A stretch of DNA of 64,000 bases from Kitasatospora papulosa (GTDB lineage: Bacteria > Actinomycetota > Actinomycetes > Streptomycetales > Streptomycetaceae): NCBI RefSeq assembly GCF_000717245.1, contig NZ_JNYQ01000001.1, positions 310,001 to 374,000 of the forward strand, written 5' to 3'. This document shows, piece after piece, positions 9,074-17,264 of the stretch. The position numbers and the translations under genes are program-made. How positions within the stretch are numbered: the stretch's first letter is position 1; every line of letters starts with the position of its first letter. The notes below the pieces were generated by a model. It searched no databases. It saw only the letters and a program-made list of their open reading frames with translations, and was not told the origin of the DNA.

Positions 9074-9935
9074 GGGTGTCTCCTGCCGCTGTGGAAGGAC
9101 GCGGGTCCGCGTGCACGTTGGCCGCGGAGAGGTAGAGGGCGTTCTTGAGCTGGAAGGCCGTCATCCTGGGATGCCCGGACAGGACGCGGGCGCAGAGCCC
9201 CGCGACGTACGGGGTGGCGAAGCTGTTCCCGGTGGTGCGGATCGTCCGGCCGCCCAGCCACGGCACGGACACGTTCTGTCCCGGACCGAAGAACTCCACC
9301 GGGGGCTGCGGGTTGTAGAGGTGCAGCTCGTCGTCCTCCTGGTGGCTGCCCACCGAGATCACCGAGGCGAACCGCCACGGGTAGCTCTCCACCGGGGTGT
9401 TGTGCGCGGAGGCGACGATCACCGTACGGCCGAAGTAGGCCCGGTCGGCGAGGCCGTGCAGCTCGGGGGCGAACCGGGCGCGGGTGGTCGACAGGCTCAG
9501 GTTCACCACGTCGAAGCGCTGTTCCACGGCCCAGCGGAGCCCGGCCATCAGCACCTCGCCGGTACCGGAGAACCGCTCGCCCAGCACCCGGACGCTGTGG
9601 ATCTCGCAGTCGGGCGCGGTGCGCCGGATGATCCCCGCGCACGCCGTGCCGTGTCCGCAGGTGTCGCCGGTGTCGGTCGGCTCGACCGTGACCGCCCCGC
9701 TCTCCGGGTCCTTGACCACCACCCAGGAACTCTCCACCGGGCCGACCAGCGGGTGGTCGAGCTCCACACCGGAGTCCACGACGCACACCCGCACCCCGCG
9801 CCCGGTGGCCTGCCGCGCGGGCAGGCCGCCCGGCGGCCCCTCATCCGCGGGCACCGGTACGTCGTCGGGGCCACGTCCGCGCAGGCTCCAGGTGAGTCCC
9901 TGCCCCGGGACCGTGCCTGTTCCGACGGTTCCCAT
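9054..9935 (-). CDS. S8 (subtilisin-like) serine peptidase, no signal peptide
   Basis: A 293-aa subtilase with an intact triad: Asp54 in VVDSGVE, His95 in CGHGTACAG and Ser238 in GNSFATP. There is no signal peptide, no membrane segment and no recognisable inhibitory prodomain, so it should act in the cytoplasm. It starts 3 nt after the cyclase-ATPase stop codon and is clearly co-transcribed with the radical SAM/diiron oxidase genes. A role in processing the small protein of this operon, or a lanthipeptide leader next door, is inferred from context only. Confidence 0.88.
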   Translation of the reverse strand: MGTVGTGTVPGQGLTWSLRGRGPDDVPVPADEGPPGGLPARQATGRGVRVCVVDSGVELDHPLVGPVESSWVVVKDPESGAVTVEPTDTGDTCGHGTACAGIIRRTAPDCEIHSVRVLGERFSGTGEVLMAGLRWAVEQRFDVVNLSLSTTRARFAPELHGLADRAYFGRTVIVASAHNTPVESYPWRFASVISVGSHQEDDELHLYNPQPPVEFFGPGQNVSVPWLGGRTIRTTGNSFATPYVAGLCARVLSGHPRMTAFQLKNALYLSAANVHADPRPSTAAGDTRDDSEN

Positions 9936-9938
9936 CGG

Positions 9939-12900
9939 TCAGCTCCTCTCCGTCGTGGTGACCATGGCCTCGTCCGGCACACAGCCGGCGGCCCTGCGGG
10001 CCCCCGGCAGATGGCCCTTGCTCACGAAGTGCTCCCGCGCCGCACGCGCCGAGACCAGCGCGGGTGCCTGCCGCCCCAGCGCGAACAGCGTGCGGGCCCG
10101 GTCCAGTTCGGCCGTCGCCCGCACCAGCGGGGAGTCCGTGAGCAGCGACGCCCGCACGGCCCGGTCCGCGTGACCGGTCGCCTCCGCCGGACGCCCGTCC
10201 GCGGCGGCCAGCCGGCCCCGGAGCCCGTTCAGGTCGACGGCGTCCGCGGGGCTCAGCCCCGACGCCTCACCCATGCCCGCGATCCAGGCCGTCGCCCGCC
10301 CGGTCCGGCCCTCGTCCAGCTCGATCCGGGCCGCGTCCAGCGCCACGGCGGTCCGCAGCCCCGCGGCGTCGGCGCGCCGGGCCGCCTCGTCGGCGCCGGC
10401 CAGCAGCTCCAGCGCCGTGCCTCCGTGCCCGAGCAGCGCCTCGACGGCGGCCCGGAACACCGGCAGGAACACCTCGGCCTCGGCGAACCGCAGTTTCCCC
10501 GCCAGCCCCTGTGCCTCGGCGAGGCAGGCGTACGCCTCACGGGGCCGGTCCTGGAGCGCGTACAGCACCGCCAGGGGGCAGTTCAGCGTGAGCCTGACCG
10601 TCGGGCGGCCCTCCCCGTGCGCGGCCAGCAGCCCCAGGCAGCGGGCCACCGCCTCGGGCGCGGGCACCGGACCGCGCCACAGGGAGATGCCGATGGCGCC
10701 GAGCGCTGCGGCCCGTTCCGGTTCGGCCCCGGCCAGGACCGCCTGCTCCAGGGCGCACGCCTGGTCACGTTCCGCCTCCTCGTGCCGGCCGGCCTGCTGG
10801 AGGTGCTGGGCGAGCCGCAGGTGGGACCTGGCCCGGCCGACCGCGTCGCCCGCCGCCTCGAAGACCGGCAGCACCGCCCGTGCCGTCGCCGTGAGCCCGG
10901 GGCCGGGACCCGAGGGGTCCAGCACCGCGAGCGCGAGCCTGGCGTGCGCGGACTCCACCGACGCCGAGTCCAGCTCGGCCACCCGGCGCAGCAACCGCGC
11001 CCCGCTCGCGGTCCGTCCCAGTGCCACCCGGACCTCGCCGAGCCTGCGGACCGAGCCCGCGTCGTCCGGATCCAGCTCGACCGCACGTTCCAGCAGGTCG
11101 TCCGCCCAGGCGAGGTCGGACCGGGACACCGCCTGGGCCCCGGCGCGGCCCAGCGCGGCGGCGGCCCGGCCGCGCAGCCGTCCGGTCCGGTCGTCGAGCA
11201 GCCCGAGCTCCGTCCGGTAGCGGCAGGCCCGTTCGAGGTGGCCGCCGACGGCGCCGTCACCGGCCCGCAGCACCCCGGGCAGCTCGGCCGCCCAGGCATG
11301 ACGGTCCGCCTTGGCGCGCTTGGACAACGACGCGTACGTCACCTCGTGCACCAGCCCGCTGCTGAACCGGTAGGCCGCCGGCTCCGGACCCGTCCCCGGC
11401 TCCACGAGGCGCCGACCGGCCAGCGCCACCAGCACCTCCTCGATGAGCCCCAGACGGTGCGCCCGGTCGGCGGCGGAGACGTTCACCGCCGTGGGCCCGC
11501 GCAGTTCCGCCAGCCGCGCGGACGTCTCCAGCATCAGGAGCTCCGCCGAGGTGAACTCGCGGCCGATCACGGCGGCGAGGCCGACCATGGTCCGCTCGGT
11601 CCGGGCCAGCGCCCCGATCCGGGCGCCCAGCAGGGCCTGGAGCGTGGGAGGCAGCCCCGAACCGGCGCCGTCCATCCGGCCGCCGACCAGGAGCTGTTCC
11701 AGATAGAGCGGATTGCCCTCGGCACGGGACAGCAGCCGCTCGTCCACCGGCCCCGCGCCACCGTCGAGCCGCGCCAGCAGGCCCGCGAGCCGCACACTCT
11801 CCTCGCGCGGCAGCCCCGTGAGCGGGAGGCAGTCCCCGGCGCCGGCCGTCCCGTCCGGCCGGCCCACGCAGACGATCAGCACACCGGCCGGTCCCGAGCC
11901 GTCCGCCAGCCGTTCCAGGGTGCGCGTCAGCAGGGGCGCCGCCTCGTGCGTGTCGTCGAGCACCAGCACGAAGGGCCTCTCCCGGGCCGCCCCGCCCAGC
12001 GTCGTCGCCAGCGCGGCGCACATGTCCTCGAAGGGCGCGTTCGGCGTACCGTCGCGCAGCAGCCCCGCCGACAGCAGGGCCATCGCGTCGCCGGCCGCCG
12101 GGGCCTCCTGGCCGGCGGCGATGGCCGGCAGGCCGCGCAGCGCGTCGGCGAGAGGAGTGAGGGTGCCCTGGTCCCCGTGTCCGCGGCACCGGCCCGCGCC
12201 GTACGAGAGGGTTCCCGAGGCGGACCGCCCGGCCAGCCACTCCCGGACCAGCCGGGTCTTGCCGATGCCGGGCTCGCCGACGACGCGCAGCAAGCCGGTC
12301 CGGCCCGCGCGCACGGTGTCCGACAGGGCCGCGTCCAGGGCGTCCCGTTCGGCACGGCGCCCGACGAAGGGCACGTCGAAGCGGCGCAGCAGCTCCGGAT
12401 CGTCCGCTCCCAGGGCCTGCAGCCGGTAGGCCTCCACACTGTCCTGCTTGCCCTTCAGCCGGAGCGGTCCGGTGGGCTCGGCGGAGACCGTCGGCCCCGC
12501 GGCGAGCAGGGTGTCGGGGCCGAGGAGGATCTCACCGGCCCCGGCGTGCTGCTCCAGGCGCGCGGCGATGTTCACGGTCTCCCCGGACACCAGCGCCTGA
12601 CGGGCCGACGCGTCGCCGCCGGCCACCACCTGGCCGGTGTTGACGCCGATCCGGGTGGCGAGCGTGATGCCGAGCGTGGCGTGCAGCTCCTCGTTGAGCG
12701 CGGCCAGCGCGTCCCGCATGCCCAGAGCGGCGGCCAGCGCCCGACGCGCGTCGTCCTCCCGCACCACCGGCACACCGAACACCGCCATCACGGCGTCGCC
12801 GATGAACTTCTCCGGAGTGCCGCCCCGGGCCACGATCTCCGCGCTCATCGCCTCGAAGTACCGCAGCGTCACCGTCCGCAGGGTCTCGGGGTCCAGCACC

Positions 12901-13058
12901 CCGGACAGTGCGGTGGAGCCGACGAGATCGCAGAACAGCACCGTCACCGGCTTGCGTTCGTCCTCCGCGGGCGCGGCCGCGACGGCGCACGGCGTTCCGC
13001 AGGACGAGCAGAACCTGGCGTCCTCCGGCAGGTCCTGGCGGCACGTGGTGCAGTTCAT
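9939..13058 (-). CDS. Zinc-ribbon + class III nucleotide cyclase + AAA ATPase + TPR-like multidomain protein
   Basis: A 1039-aa signalling protein. Residues 3-20 are a zinc ribbon (C3-x2-C6, C17-x2-C20). Residues 36-215 are a class III cyclase domain with both metal Asp (Asp44 in FCDLVGST, Asp88 in EKFIGD), Lys84 in the adenine-selecting position and the NIAARLE transition-state block, so cAMP synthesis looks possible. A P-loop ATPase follows (Lys267 in GEPGIGKTR), then a long Ala/Leu-rich helical repeat region (about 550-1039). This cyclase-ATPase architecture is common in actinobacteria, but its place inside a radical SAM operon is notable. An 87-bp gap separates it from the small protein gene upstream. 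Confidence 0.9.
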   Translation of the reverse strand: MNCTTCRQDLPEDARFCSSCGTPCAVAAAPAEDERKPVTVLFCDLVGSTALSGVLDPETLRTVTLRYFEAMSAEIVARGGTPEKFIGDAVMAVFGVPVVREDDARRALAAALGMRDALAALNEELHATLGITLATRIGVNTGQVVAGGDASARQALVSGETVNIAARLEQHAGAGEILLGPDTLLAAGPTVSAEPTGPLRLKGKQDSVEAYRLQALGADDPELLRRFDVPFVGRRAERDALDAALSDTVRAGRTGLLRVVGEPGIGKTRLVREWLAGRSASGTLSYGAGRCRGHGDQGTLTPLADALRGLPAIAAGQEAPAAGDAMALLSAGLLRDGTPNAPFEDMCAALATTLGGAARERPFVLVLDDTHEAAPLLTRTLERLADGSGPAGVLIVCVGRPDGTAGAGDCLPLTGLPREESVRLAGLLARLDGGAGPVDERLLSRAEGNPLYLEQLLVGGRMDGAGSGLPPTLQALLGARIGALARTERTMVGLAAVIGREFTSAELLMLETSARLAELRGPTAVNVSAADRAHRLGLIEEVLVALAGRRLVEPGTGPEPAAYRFSSGLVHEVTYASLSKRAKADRHAWAAELPGVLRAGDGAVGGHLERACRYRTELGLLDDRTGRLRGRAAAALGRAGAQAVSRSDLAWADDLLERAVELDPDDAGSVRRLGEVRVALGRTASGARLLRRVAELDSASVESAHARLALAVLDPSGPGPGLTATARAVLPVFEAAGDAVGRARSHLRLAQHLQQAGRHEEAERDQACALEQAVLAGAEPERAAALGAIGISLWRGPVPAPEAVARCLGLLAAHGEGRPTVRLTLNCPLAVLYALQDRPREAYACLAEAQGLAGKLRFAEAEVFLPVFRAAVEALLGHGGTALELLAGADEAARRADAAGLRTAVALDAARIELDEGRTGRATAWIAGMGEASGLSPADAVDLNGLRGRLAAADGRPAEATGHADRAVRASLLTDSPLVRATAELDRARTLFALGRQAPALVSARAAREHFVSKGHLPGARRAAGCVPDEAMVTTTERS

Positions 13059-13145
13059 GACGTTCCCTTCTCTCCAGGGGTGGGGCCGTGCCGCTGCCGG
13101 GAGGGCGGGGCCGGCGAACCGGCCCCGCCCCCGCCCGGGAACCGC

Positions 13146-13391
13146 TCAGAACAGGGCGCCGCCGGCGATCTCACCGTGGGCCTGGACCTCGGGTTCCACC
13201 GCGTCCAGCCGGCCCTTGATGTCGAGCAGCACGGCGAGCTCCTCCTCCGTGAGCTCGCTGAGCACCAGGCGCTGTTCGTCGGTGAGCATGTCCACCGGCA
13301 GACCGGCCTCGTACAACGCGTCCGGCAGCGTAGGCCGTTCACCTGCTCCGGGCGCCCGGGGGCTGCCGTTGTCCTCGGATGGTCGGGTCAT
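13146..13391 (-). CDS. 81-aa Cys-free small protein, putative radical SAM/diiron oxidase substrate
   Basis: A small acidic protein with a disordered N-terminus, a central helical part (LPDALYEAGLPVDMLTDEQ to about residue 65) and a short tail GEIAGGALF. It contains no cysteine. Its ATG overlaps the stop codon of the diiron oxidase gene (ATGA), so the two are translationally coupled. It resembles a family I recall as 'aroma-sacti cluster domain' proteins found next to radical SAM genes; this is from memory and unchecked. I infer a precursor or carrier with the Gly-Gly-Ala-Leu-Phe tail as the possible modified end. A non-substrate partner protein is the alternative. Confidence 0.72.
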   Translation of the reverse strand: MTRPSEDNGSPRAPGAGERPTLPDALYEAGLPVDMLTDEQRLVLSELTEEELAVLLDIKGRLDAVEPEVQAHGEIAGGALF

Positions 13392-14122
13392 GTGGTGACT
13401 CCCGTCGGTGTGGAAGGTCCGGCCCCCCGCGGCAGCGATGCCGCCGCGGAGCGCCCGAGCCGGACGAACAGCCGGGTGAGCGCGTCGAGGGAGTGCATGG
13501 CGCTGATCGTCACGTCGGACTCCTGGCCGCGGGTCAGCGGCAGCCGGTCCAGCAGTGCGTACAGCTCGTCCAGGTGCCCCGTGTCCAGCGCCGCGTGCTC
13601 CCGTACCGTGCGCAGCGCGGCGTCCGGCAGGCCGGTGGCCGCCGCGATCCGGGACGTCAGGTCCGCGGCCGGGGCGTACCCCTCCAGCACCGCGATGTAG
13701 CCGAGCAGGGCCACCGGGTGGTGGTGCTCGACCCAGTAGTACTGGGAGCCCGCCAGCGCGGCGACGACCGGCGGGGGCATCGGCCCGAGCGCCTCCCCCG
13801 GAAGCGAGCCCGCAGCCAGGACGTCCTCCAGCAGCCAGGCGTCGTGGCCCTCCTCCTCCTGGATGTGCTCGCGCAGATACGCCGCCAGCGGGCCGGCCAG
13901 CGGGTCGCCGCAGACGTCCAGCAGCACGGCCCGTTCCAGGGCGCGTCGCATCAGCGGGACGGACGCCCGCACCACGGCGTGCATGGCGCACAGGTAGCGC
14001 CGGTAGCGCGGCAGCAGCCCGTCGGGGCGCCACATGTGCTCCATCGCGCCCAGTAGTTCCGCGTCCAGCAGCCGGAGGGTGACCCGCAGCCGCGCCGAGG
14101 AACTCGGCCCGGGGGCGTTCAC
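13388..14122 (-). CDS. Heme-oxygenase-like diiron oxidase (HDO) family protein
   Basis: A 244-aa all-helical protein of the TenA/PqqC-like fold ('iron-containing redox enzyme'). It carries a credible metal set: E90-x2-H93 in EEEGHD, Glu147 in LEGY and the triad H176-x3-D180-x2-H183, which follows the ligand order and rough spacing of UndA/SznF-type heme-oxygenase-like diiron oxidases. These enzymes use O2 for decarboxylation, N-oxygenation or C-C cleavage. GTG 14122 overlaps the radical SAM stop (GTGA), and its own stop overlaps the start of the 81-aa protein. The three genes should be made together. The reaction is unknown. Confidence 0.82.
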   Translation of the reverse strand: MNAPGPSSSARLRVTLRLLDAELLGAMEHMWRPDGLLPRYRRYLCAMHAVVRASVPLMRRALERAVLLDVCGDPLAGPLAAYLREHIQEEEGHDAWLLEDVLAAGSLPGEALGPMPPPVVAALAGSQYYWVEHHHPVALLGYIAVLEGYAPAADLTSRIAAATGLPDAALRTVREHAALDTGHLDELYALLDRLPLTRGQESDVTISAMHSLDALTRLFVRLGRSAAASLPRGAGPSTPTGVTT

Positions 14123-15204
14123 CTGGAGCCGTCCCCGGCGGGCACGCGGGCCACGACCAGCGGGGCGTAGGAGGCACAGCCGTGGTGCCGTACGACGCCC
14201 ACCGGCCCCTCCGCCGCCCCGCGGCGCGCCGCCGTCAGGTCCAGCAGCGCGCCCACGGCCCCCGCCGCCACGGAACGCGCCTCGTCCGCGACCCTGTCGT
14301 CCGCCCCCAGGGCCCGGCAGCCGTGGCAGTACGAGGCACCGTCGGAGAACGCGCCGGCGCGCGCGGCCAGATGGGCGGGACCGACCGTGCGGATCATGCG
14401 CAGCACCGGTGACTCCAGGGCCCGGCCGCGTACGGTCGCCCAGTCGTCGGTGTCGACGTGCCCGAGGTACAGATGGGCGGGGGCCGGTCGCAGGTCCACG
14501 GTGTCCTGGTTGCAGCAGGCGAGCACCGCGCCGTCGAAGGCGACCACCGGCCAGGCGGCCATGGCGCACGGGGACACCGCTCCGGCCTCCGGACCGGTGC
14601 GGGCCGGGGCGGCCCAGGACGCTGCCCGGCCGAACGCCCGCACCTCGTTGACCAGGGAGGGGACCTGGCCGCCGAACTCCGTGTCGACGGCGCGGGTGAT
14701 GTCCGCCAGGTAGGGGTCGTCGGCCCCCGTCCCGGTGAGGTGGAAGCTCACCGCCACCCCCGTCTCCCGGATCCGGTGCACCGCGCGGAATACGTCGGCC
14801 CGGGGGATCTCCCGCTCGTGGTGGGCGTCGAGGCTCGCGGAGAAGTGGTCCACGCCCCTGATCGCGCGCAGGACCGGCGGCGGGATTTCCCGGGAGCGGG
14901 CGAAGAACATGCCGCTGAGCAGCGCCGTACGCGATCCGGCGGCGCGGGCCCGGGCGCTCAGTTCCTCGACGAGCGCGGGCAGCAGCAGCGGTTCGCCGCC
15001 GGTCAGCATCACCACGTCGGGACGGTTCTCCCGGGTGAACGAGCCGACGAAACGCACCAGTCGGTCCGCGTCCGGTTCCTCCCGTGTGGTCAGGGACGAG
15101 CCGGTCGAGCAGTGGGCGCAGCTCAGCGGGCAGCGCCGGGTGAGTCCGAGCAGCAGGCCGGCGGCCGGGAACGGCCGCCGGCCGACGAGTTCGCCGAGTT
15201 CCAT
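14119..15204 (-). CDS. Radical SAM enzyme with SPASM-like C-terminal cysteines
   Basis: A 361-aa radical SAM protein. The [4Fe-4S] motif is C25-x3-C29-x2-C32 (CPLSCAHC), followed by the SAM-binding GGEP block (VVMLTGGEPLLLP). The C-terminal third has further cysteines, C213, C230, C231, C293 and C296 (CHGC), consistent with an auxiliary cluster of the SPASM/twitch kind used by RiPP-modifying enzymes. ATG 15204 is preceded by AAGGAGG. It heads the operon that runs to 8468. The peptide substrate is unknown; the coupled 81-aa protein is the first candidate. Confidence 0.88.
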   Translation of the reverse strand: MELGELVGRRPFPAAGLLLGLTRRCPLSCAHCSTGSSLTTREEPDADRLVRFVGSFTRENRPDVVMLTGGEPLLLPALVEELSARARAAGSRTALLSGMFFARSREIPPPVLRAIRGVDHFSASLDAHHEREIPRADVFRAVHRIRETGVAVSFHLTGTGADDPYLADITRAVDTEFGGQVPSLVNEVRAFGRAASWAAPARTGPEAGAVSPCAMAAWPVVAFDGAVLACCNQDTVDLRPAPAHLYLGHVDTDDWATVRGRALESPVLRMIRTVGPAHLAARAGAFSDGASYCHGCRALGADDRVADEARSVAAGAVGALLDLTAARRGAAEGPVGVVRHHGCASYAPLVVARVPAGDGSR

Positions 15205-15565
15205 GCGGGGCCGCCTCCTTCTCGGGGCCGGAGCGTGCGTGCCGGGGGACCGTTTCCCGTGGCCCACCGGCGTGCGCGGACGTGCACCCAGGCTGCGGGG
15301 CGACGGTTCGACGACGGTCCACCGATGCTTCAGGAGCGGTATGGGCGCAGCTCAGGCGGCGTACCGGACCCGCCACGGAAGCCTGCCGCGGCGCACGGAG
15401 CGGCCCTGAACTGGTCCGATACCGGGGCCATACCGCCGCCGAAGCGATCGCCAGGCCGGCCCTCCTAACTTTCTCGGCAACGGCAGGCAACGGCCCGCCG
15501 CACCGGAAACCCGGCACCTCGAGGGCCCCCGGAACCAGTGCAGTCACGAGTGGACGGAGACCACC
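15205..15565. promoter_or_regulatory. Divergent control region between the radical SAM operon and the class III lanthipeptide genes
   Basis: This 361-bp gene-free stretch must hold the promoters of both divergent transcripts. I see three copies of a heptamer: CGGTATG on the plus strand at 15337-15343, and CGGTATG (15429-15435) and CGGTATC (15418-15424) on the minus strand. The last two are 11 bp apart, the spacing of SARP-type direct repeats, and the flanks of the first and second form a 9-bp inverted repeat (GCGGTATGG/CCATACCGC). No convincing -35/-10 pair was found. Confidence 0.45.
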
Positions 15566-15721
15566 ATGGCCGAGAACACGAAGCCCGCCGACGACAACAA
15601 CGACGAGACCCCCGAGGTCGAGGCGCACTCCGTGCTGGACCTCCAGGAGACGGCCAACAAGGAGATCGAGGCCCCGGGCGGCAGCTGCGTCAGCGTGATC
15701 AGCGTCGTCCTGGCGGACTAG
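15566..15721 (+). CDS. Class III lanthipeptide precursor peptide (LanA), atypical core
   Basis: A 51-aa peptide with GGACGGAG upstream of its ATG. The acidic leader holds the class III recognition motif (VLDLQ, residues 23-27) used by LanKC enzymes. After Gly38-Gly39 the short core has Ser40, Cys41, Ser43 and Ser46 and ends in VVLAD. The usual labionin pattern Ser-x2-Ser-xn-Cys is absent because the only Cys lies between the first two serines. It precedes an exporter and LanKC on the same strand, with a strong hairpin just downstream. Confidence 0.8.
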   Translation: MAENTKPADDNNDETPEVEAHSVLDLQETANKEIEAPGGSCVSVISVVLAD

Positions 15722-15793
15722 CCGGACGCACCGGGCGGCGCCGCGGCGGGCGGCTGCAGGAGCTCCCGCCGTGGCGCCCGGCCGGCCGGTGAT

Positions 15794-15826
15794 GTGGGGC
15801 GGTTCCGTCTGACGGAGCCGCCCCAC
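15794..15826 (+). terminator. Attenuator/terminator hairpin after the precursor gene
   Basis: Arms at 15794-15809 and 15811-15826 pair over 16 positions with one G-U wobble; the innermost pairs must open to form the loop. It sits between the precursor and the MFS gene. In RiPP operons such hairpins let the precursor be made in excess of the enzymes. Confidence 0.65.
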
Positions 15827-15894
15827 CGTCGCTTCCGCGGCCCGGACGGGCCCGCACCCCTCGTCACGACCCGTACCGCCCCCGGGAGTTCACG

Positions 15895-17190
15895 ATGACC
15901 ACGCCGCTGCGCGGCAACAGGGATTTCCGGCTGCTCTGGCTGAGCGGCCTCTTCGCCGTCCTGGGCGGGCAGATGAGCGCCCTCGCCCTTCCGCTGCTGG
16001 TGCTCAAGGAGACCGGATCGGCCGTGCAGGCCGGAGCCATCGGGACGGTGTCCGTGGGCACCGTGCTGATCACGATGCTGCCCGGCGGGGTGATGGCCGA
16101 CCGTGTCGAACGCCGCCGGCTGATGCGGGTCTGCGACGTCGGCAGCCTGATCGTCGTCACCGCCCTCACCGCGGCCGTCTGGTCCGGACACGTCCCCATG
16201 CCACTCGTCCTGCTCTGCGCCGCGGCGGGCGCGGTGATCGGCAGCGTCTACGGGCCGGCCGTCTTCGGCCTCATGCGCGCGGTCGTCCCGGCCGACCAGA
16301 TGGGCACCGCCACCGCGCGGCTCCAGGCACGCACCCAGACCGCCCGGCTCGTCGGCCCCCTCGTCGGCGGAGCACTGTTCGGCGTCCACCCGGCCCTGCC
16401 GTTCGCGGCCGAGGCGCTGGGCCTGTTGCTGTCGACCGTCTGCGTGGCCCTCGTACGCACCCGCTCCCGGGCCAGGGCGAAGGCGGGCGCCGTGTTCAGC
16501 CGGCGCGAACTCCTCGCGGGCCTGACCTTCCTGTGGGGCCTGCCCTACCTCCGTACGGTCCTCCTCGTGTTCGGGCTGGGCATGAACTTCGCGTTCGGGG
16601 CGCTCACCTTCACCGCCCTGACCGCGTTCTCCGACGGGGGCACGTCGGGGGTCGGCGGCGGCTTCGTCCTCACCTGTGTCTCCGCCGGGGCGCTGTCCGG
16701 GGCGCTGCTCGCGCCGCGGATCAGCCCCGCCCGGCACTCCCGGGTCCTGATCGTCGCCACCTGTTGGACCTGTGTGGCCGCCGCCGGGGTGATGGCCTGG
16801 GTCAGCCGGCCGGTGGTGGCCGGGATCATGTGCGCGCTCACCATGTGCCTGTCGACGGTCGCCAGCATCGGATTCCTCTCGAAGCTCCTCGTCGTGACCC
16901 CGGAGGAGAAGGTGGGCCGGGTCCAGAGCGCGGCGGGATTCCTGTCCTCCATGGTCCAGCCGTTCGGGCCGCTGACCGGAGGCGCCCTGCTGACCGCCTT
17001 CGGCGCCCGCTGGGCCTTCGCCCTGACCGGCTGCGTGCTGGCCGTCTCCGCCCTCGTGGTCACCTTCGCCCGCTCGGCGCGGACGGAGCCGTCCCCGCCC
17101 CCGGCGGAGGAGCCCACCGGCCGGCAGGAGCCCGGGGCGGGACCGGCCCGCGCACCCGCGGGCGCGAACCCCACCGTCACCGGGGACTGA
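15895..17190 (+). CDS. MFS transporter, likely lanthipeptide exporter
   Basis: A 431-aa major facilitator with about 12 hydrophobic segments. It begins RGNRDFRLLWLSGLFAVLGGQMSALALPLLVL and has the loop motif GGVMADRVERRRLM, which match the MFS efflux subfamily (enterobactin-exporter-like). The C-terminal 35 residues are Pro/Glu-rich and probably cytoplasmic. It lies between the precursor and LanKC, so export of the finished peptide is the simplest role. Class III clusters more often carry ABC exporters. Confidence 0.85.
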   Translation: MTTPLRGNRDFRLLWLSGLFAVLGGQMSALALPLLVLKETGSAVQAGAIGTVSVGTVLITMLPGGVMADRVERRRLMRVCDVGSLIVVTALTAAVWSGHVPMPLVLLCAAAGAVIGSVYGPAVFGLMRAVVPADQMGTATARLQARTQTARLVGPLVGGALFGVHPALPFAAEALGLLLSTVCVALVRTRSRARAKAGAVFSRRELLAGLTFLWGLPYLRTVLLVFGLGMNFAFGALTFTALTAFSDGGTSGVGGGFVLTCVSAGALSGALLAPRISPARHSRVLIVATCWTCVAAAGVMAWVSRPVVAGIMCALTMCLSTVASIGFLSKLLVVTPEEKVGRVQSAAGFLSSMVQPFGPLTGGALLTAFGARWAFALTGCVLAVSALVVTFARSARTEPSPPPAEEPTGRQEPGAGPARAPAGANPTVTGD

Positions 17191-17264
17191 TCCGCGCACC
17201 CGCGGTCCGCCGCCCACCGCCACCGTCCGTGCTTCCCGCGGGCTTCGAGAAGAGAGAGCCGAGC

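Noticed and set aside
13146..13391. Calling the 81-aa protein a sactipeptide precursor
   Set aside because: It has no cysteine, so sulfur-to-alpha-carbon thioethers cannot form within it.
7599..13700. Very long plus-strand open frame (over 2000 codons) opposite the cyclase operon
   Set aside because: It is the high-GC mirror of five minus-strand genes with clear domains; the translation is Arg/Gly/Pro/His-rich and matches no family.
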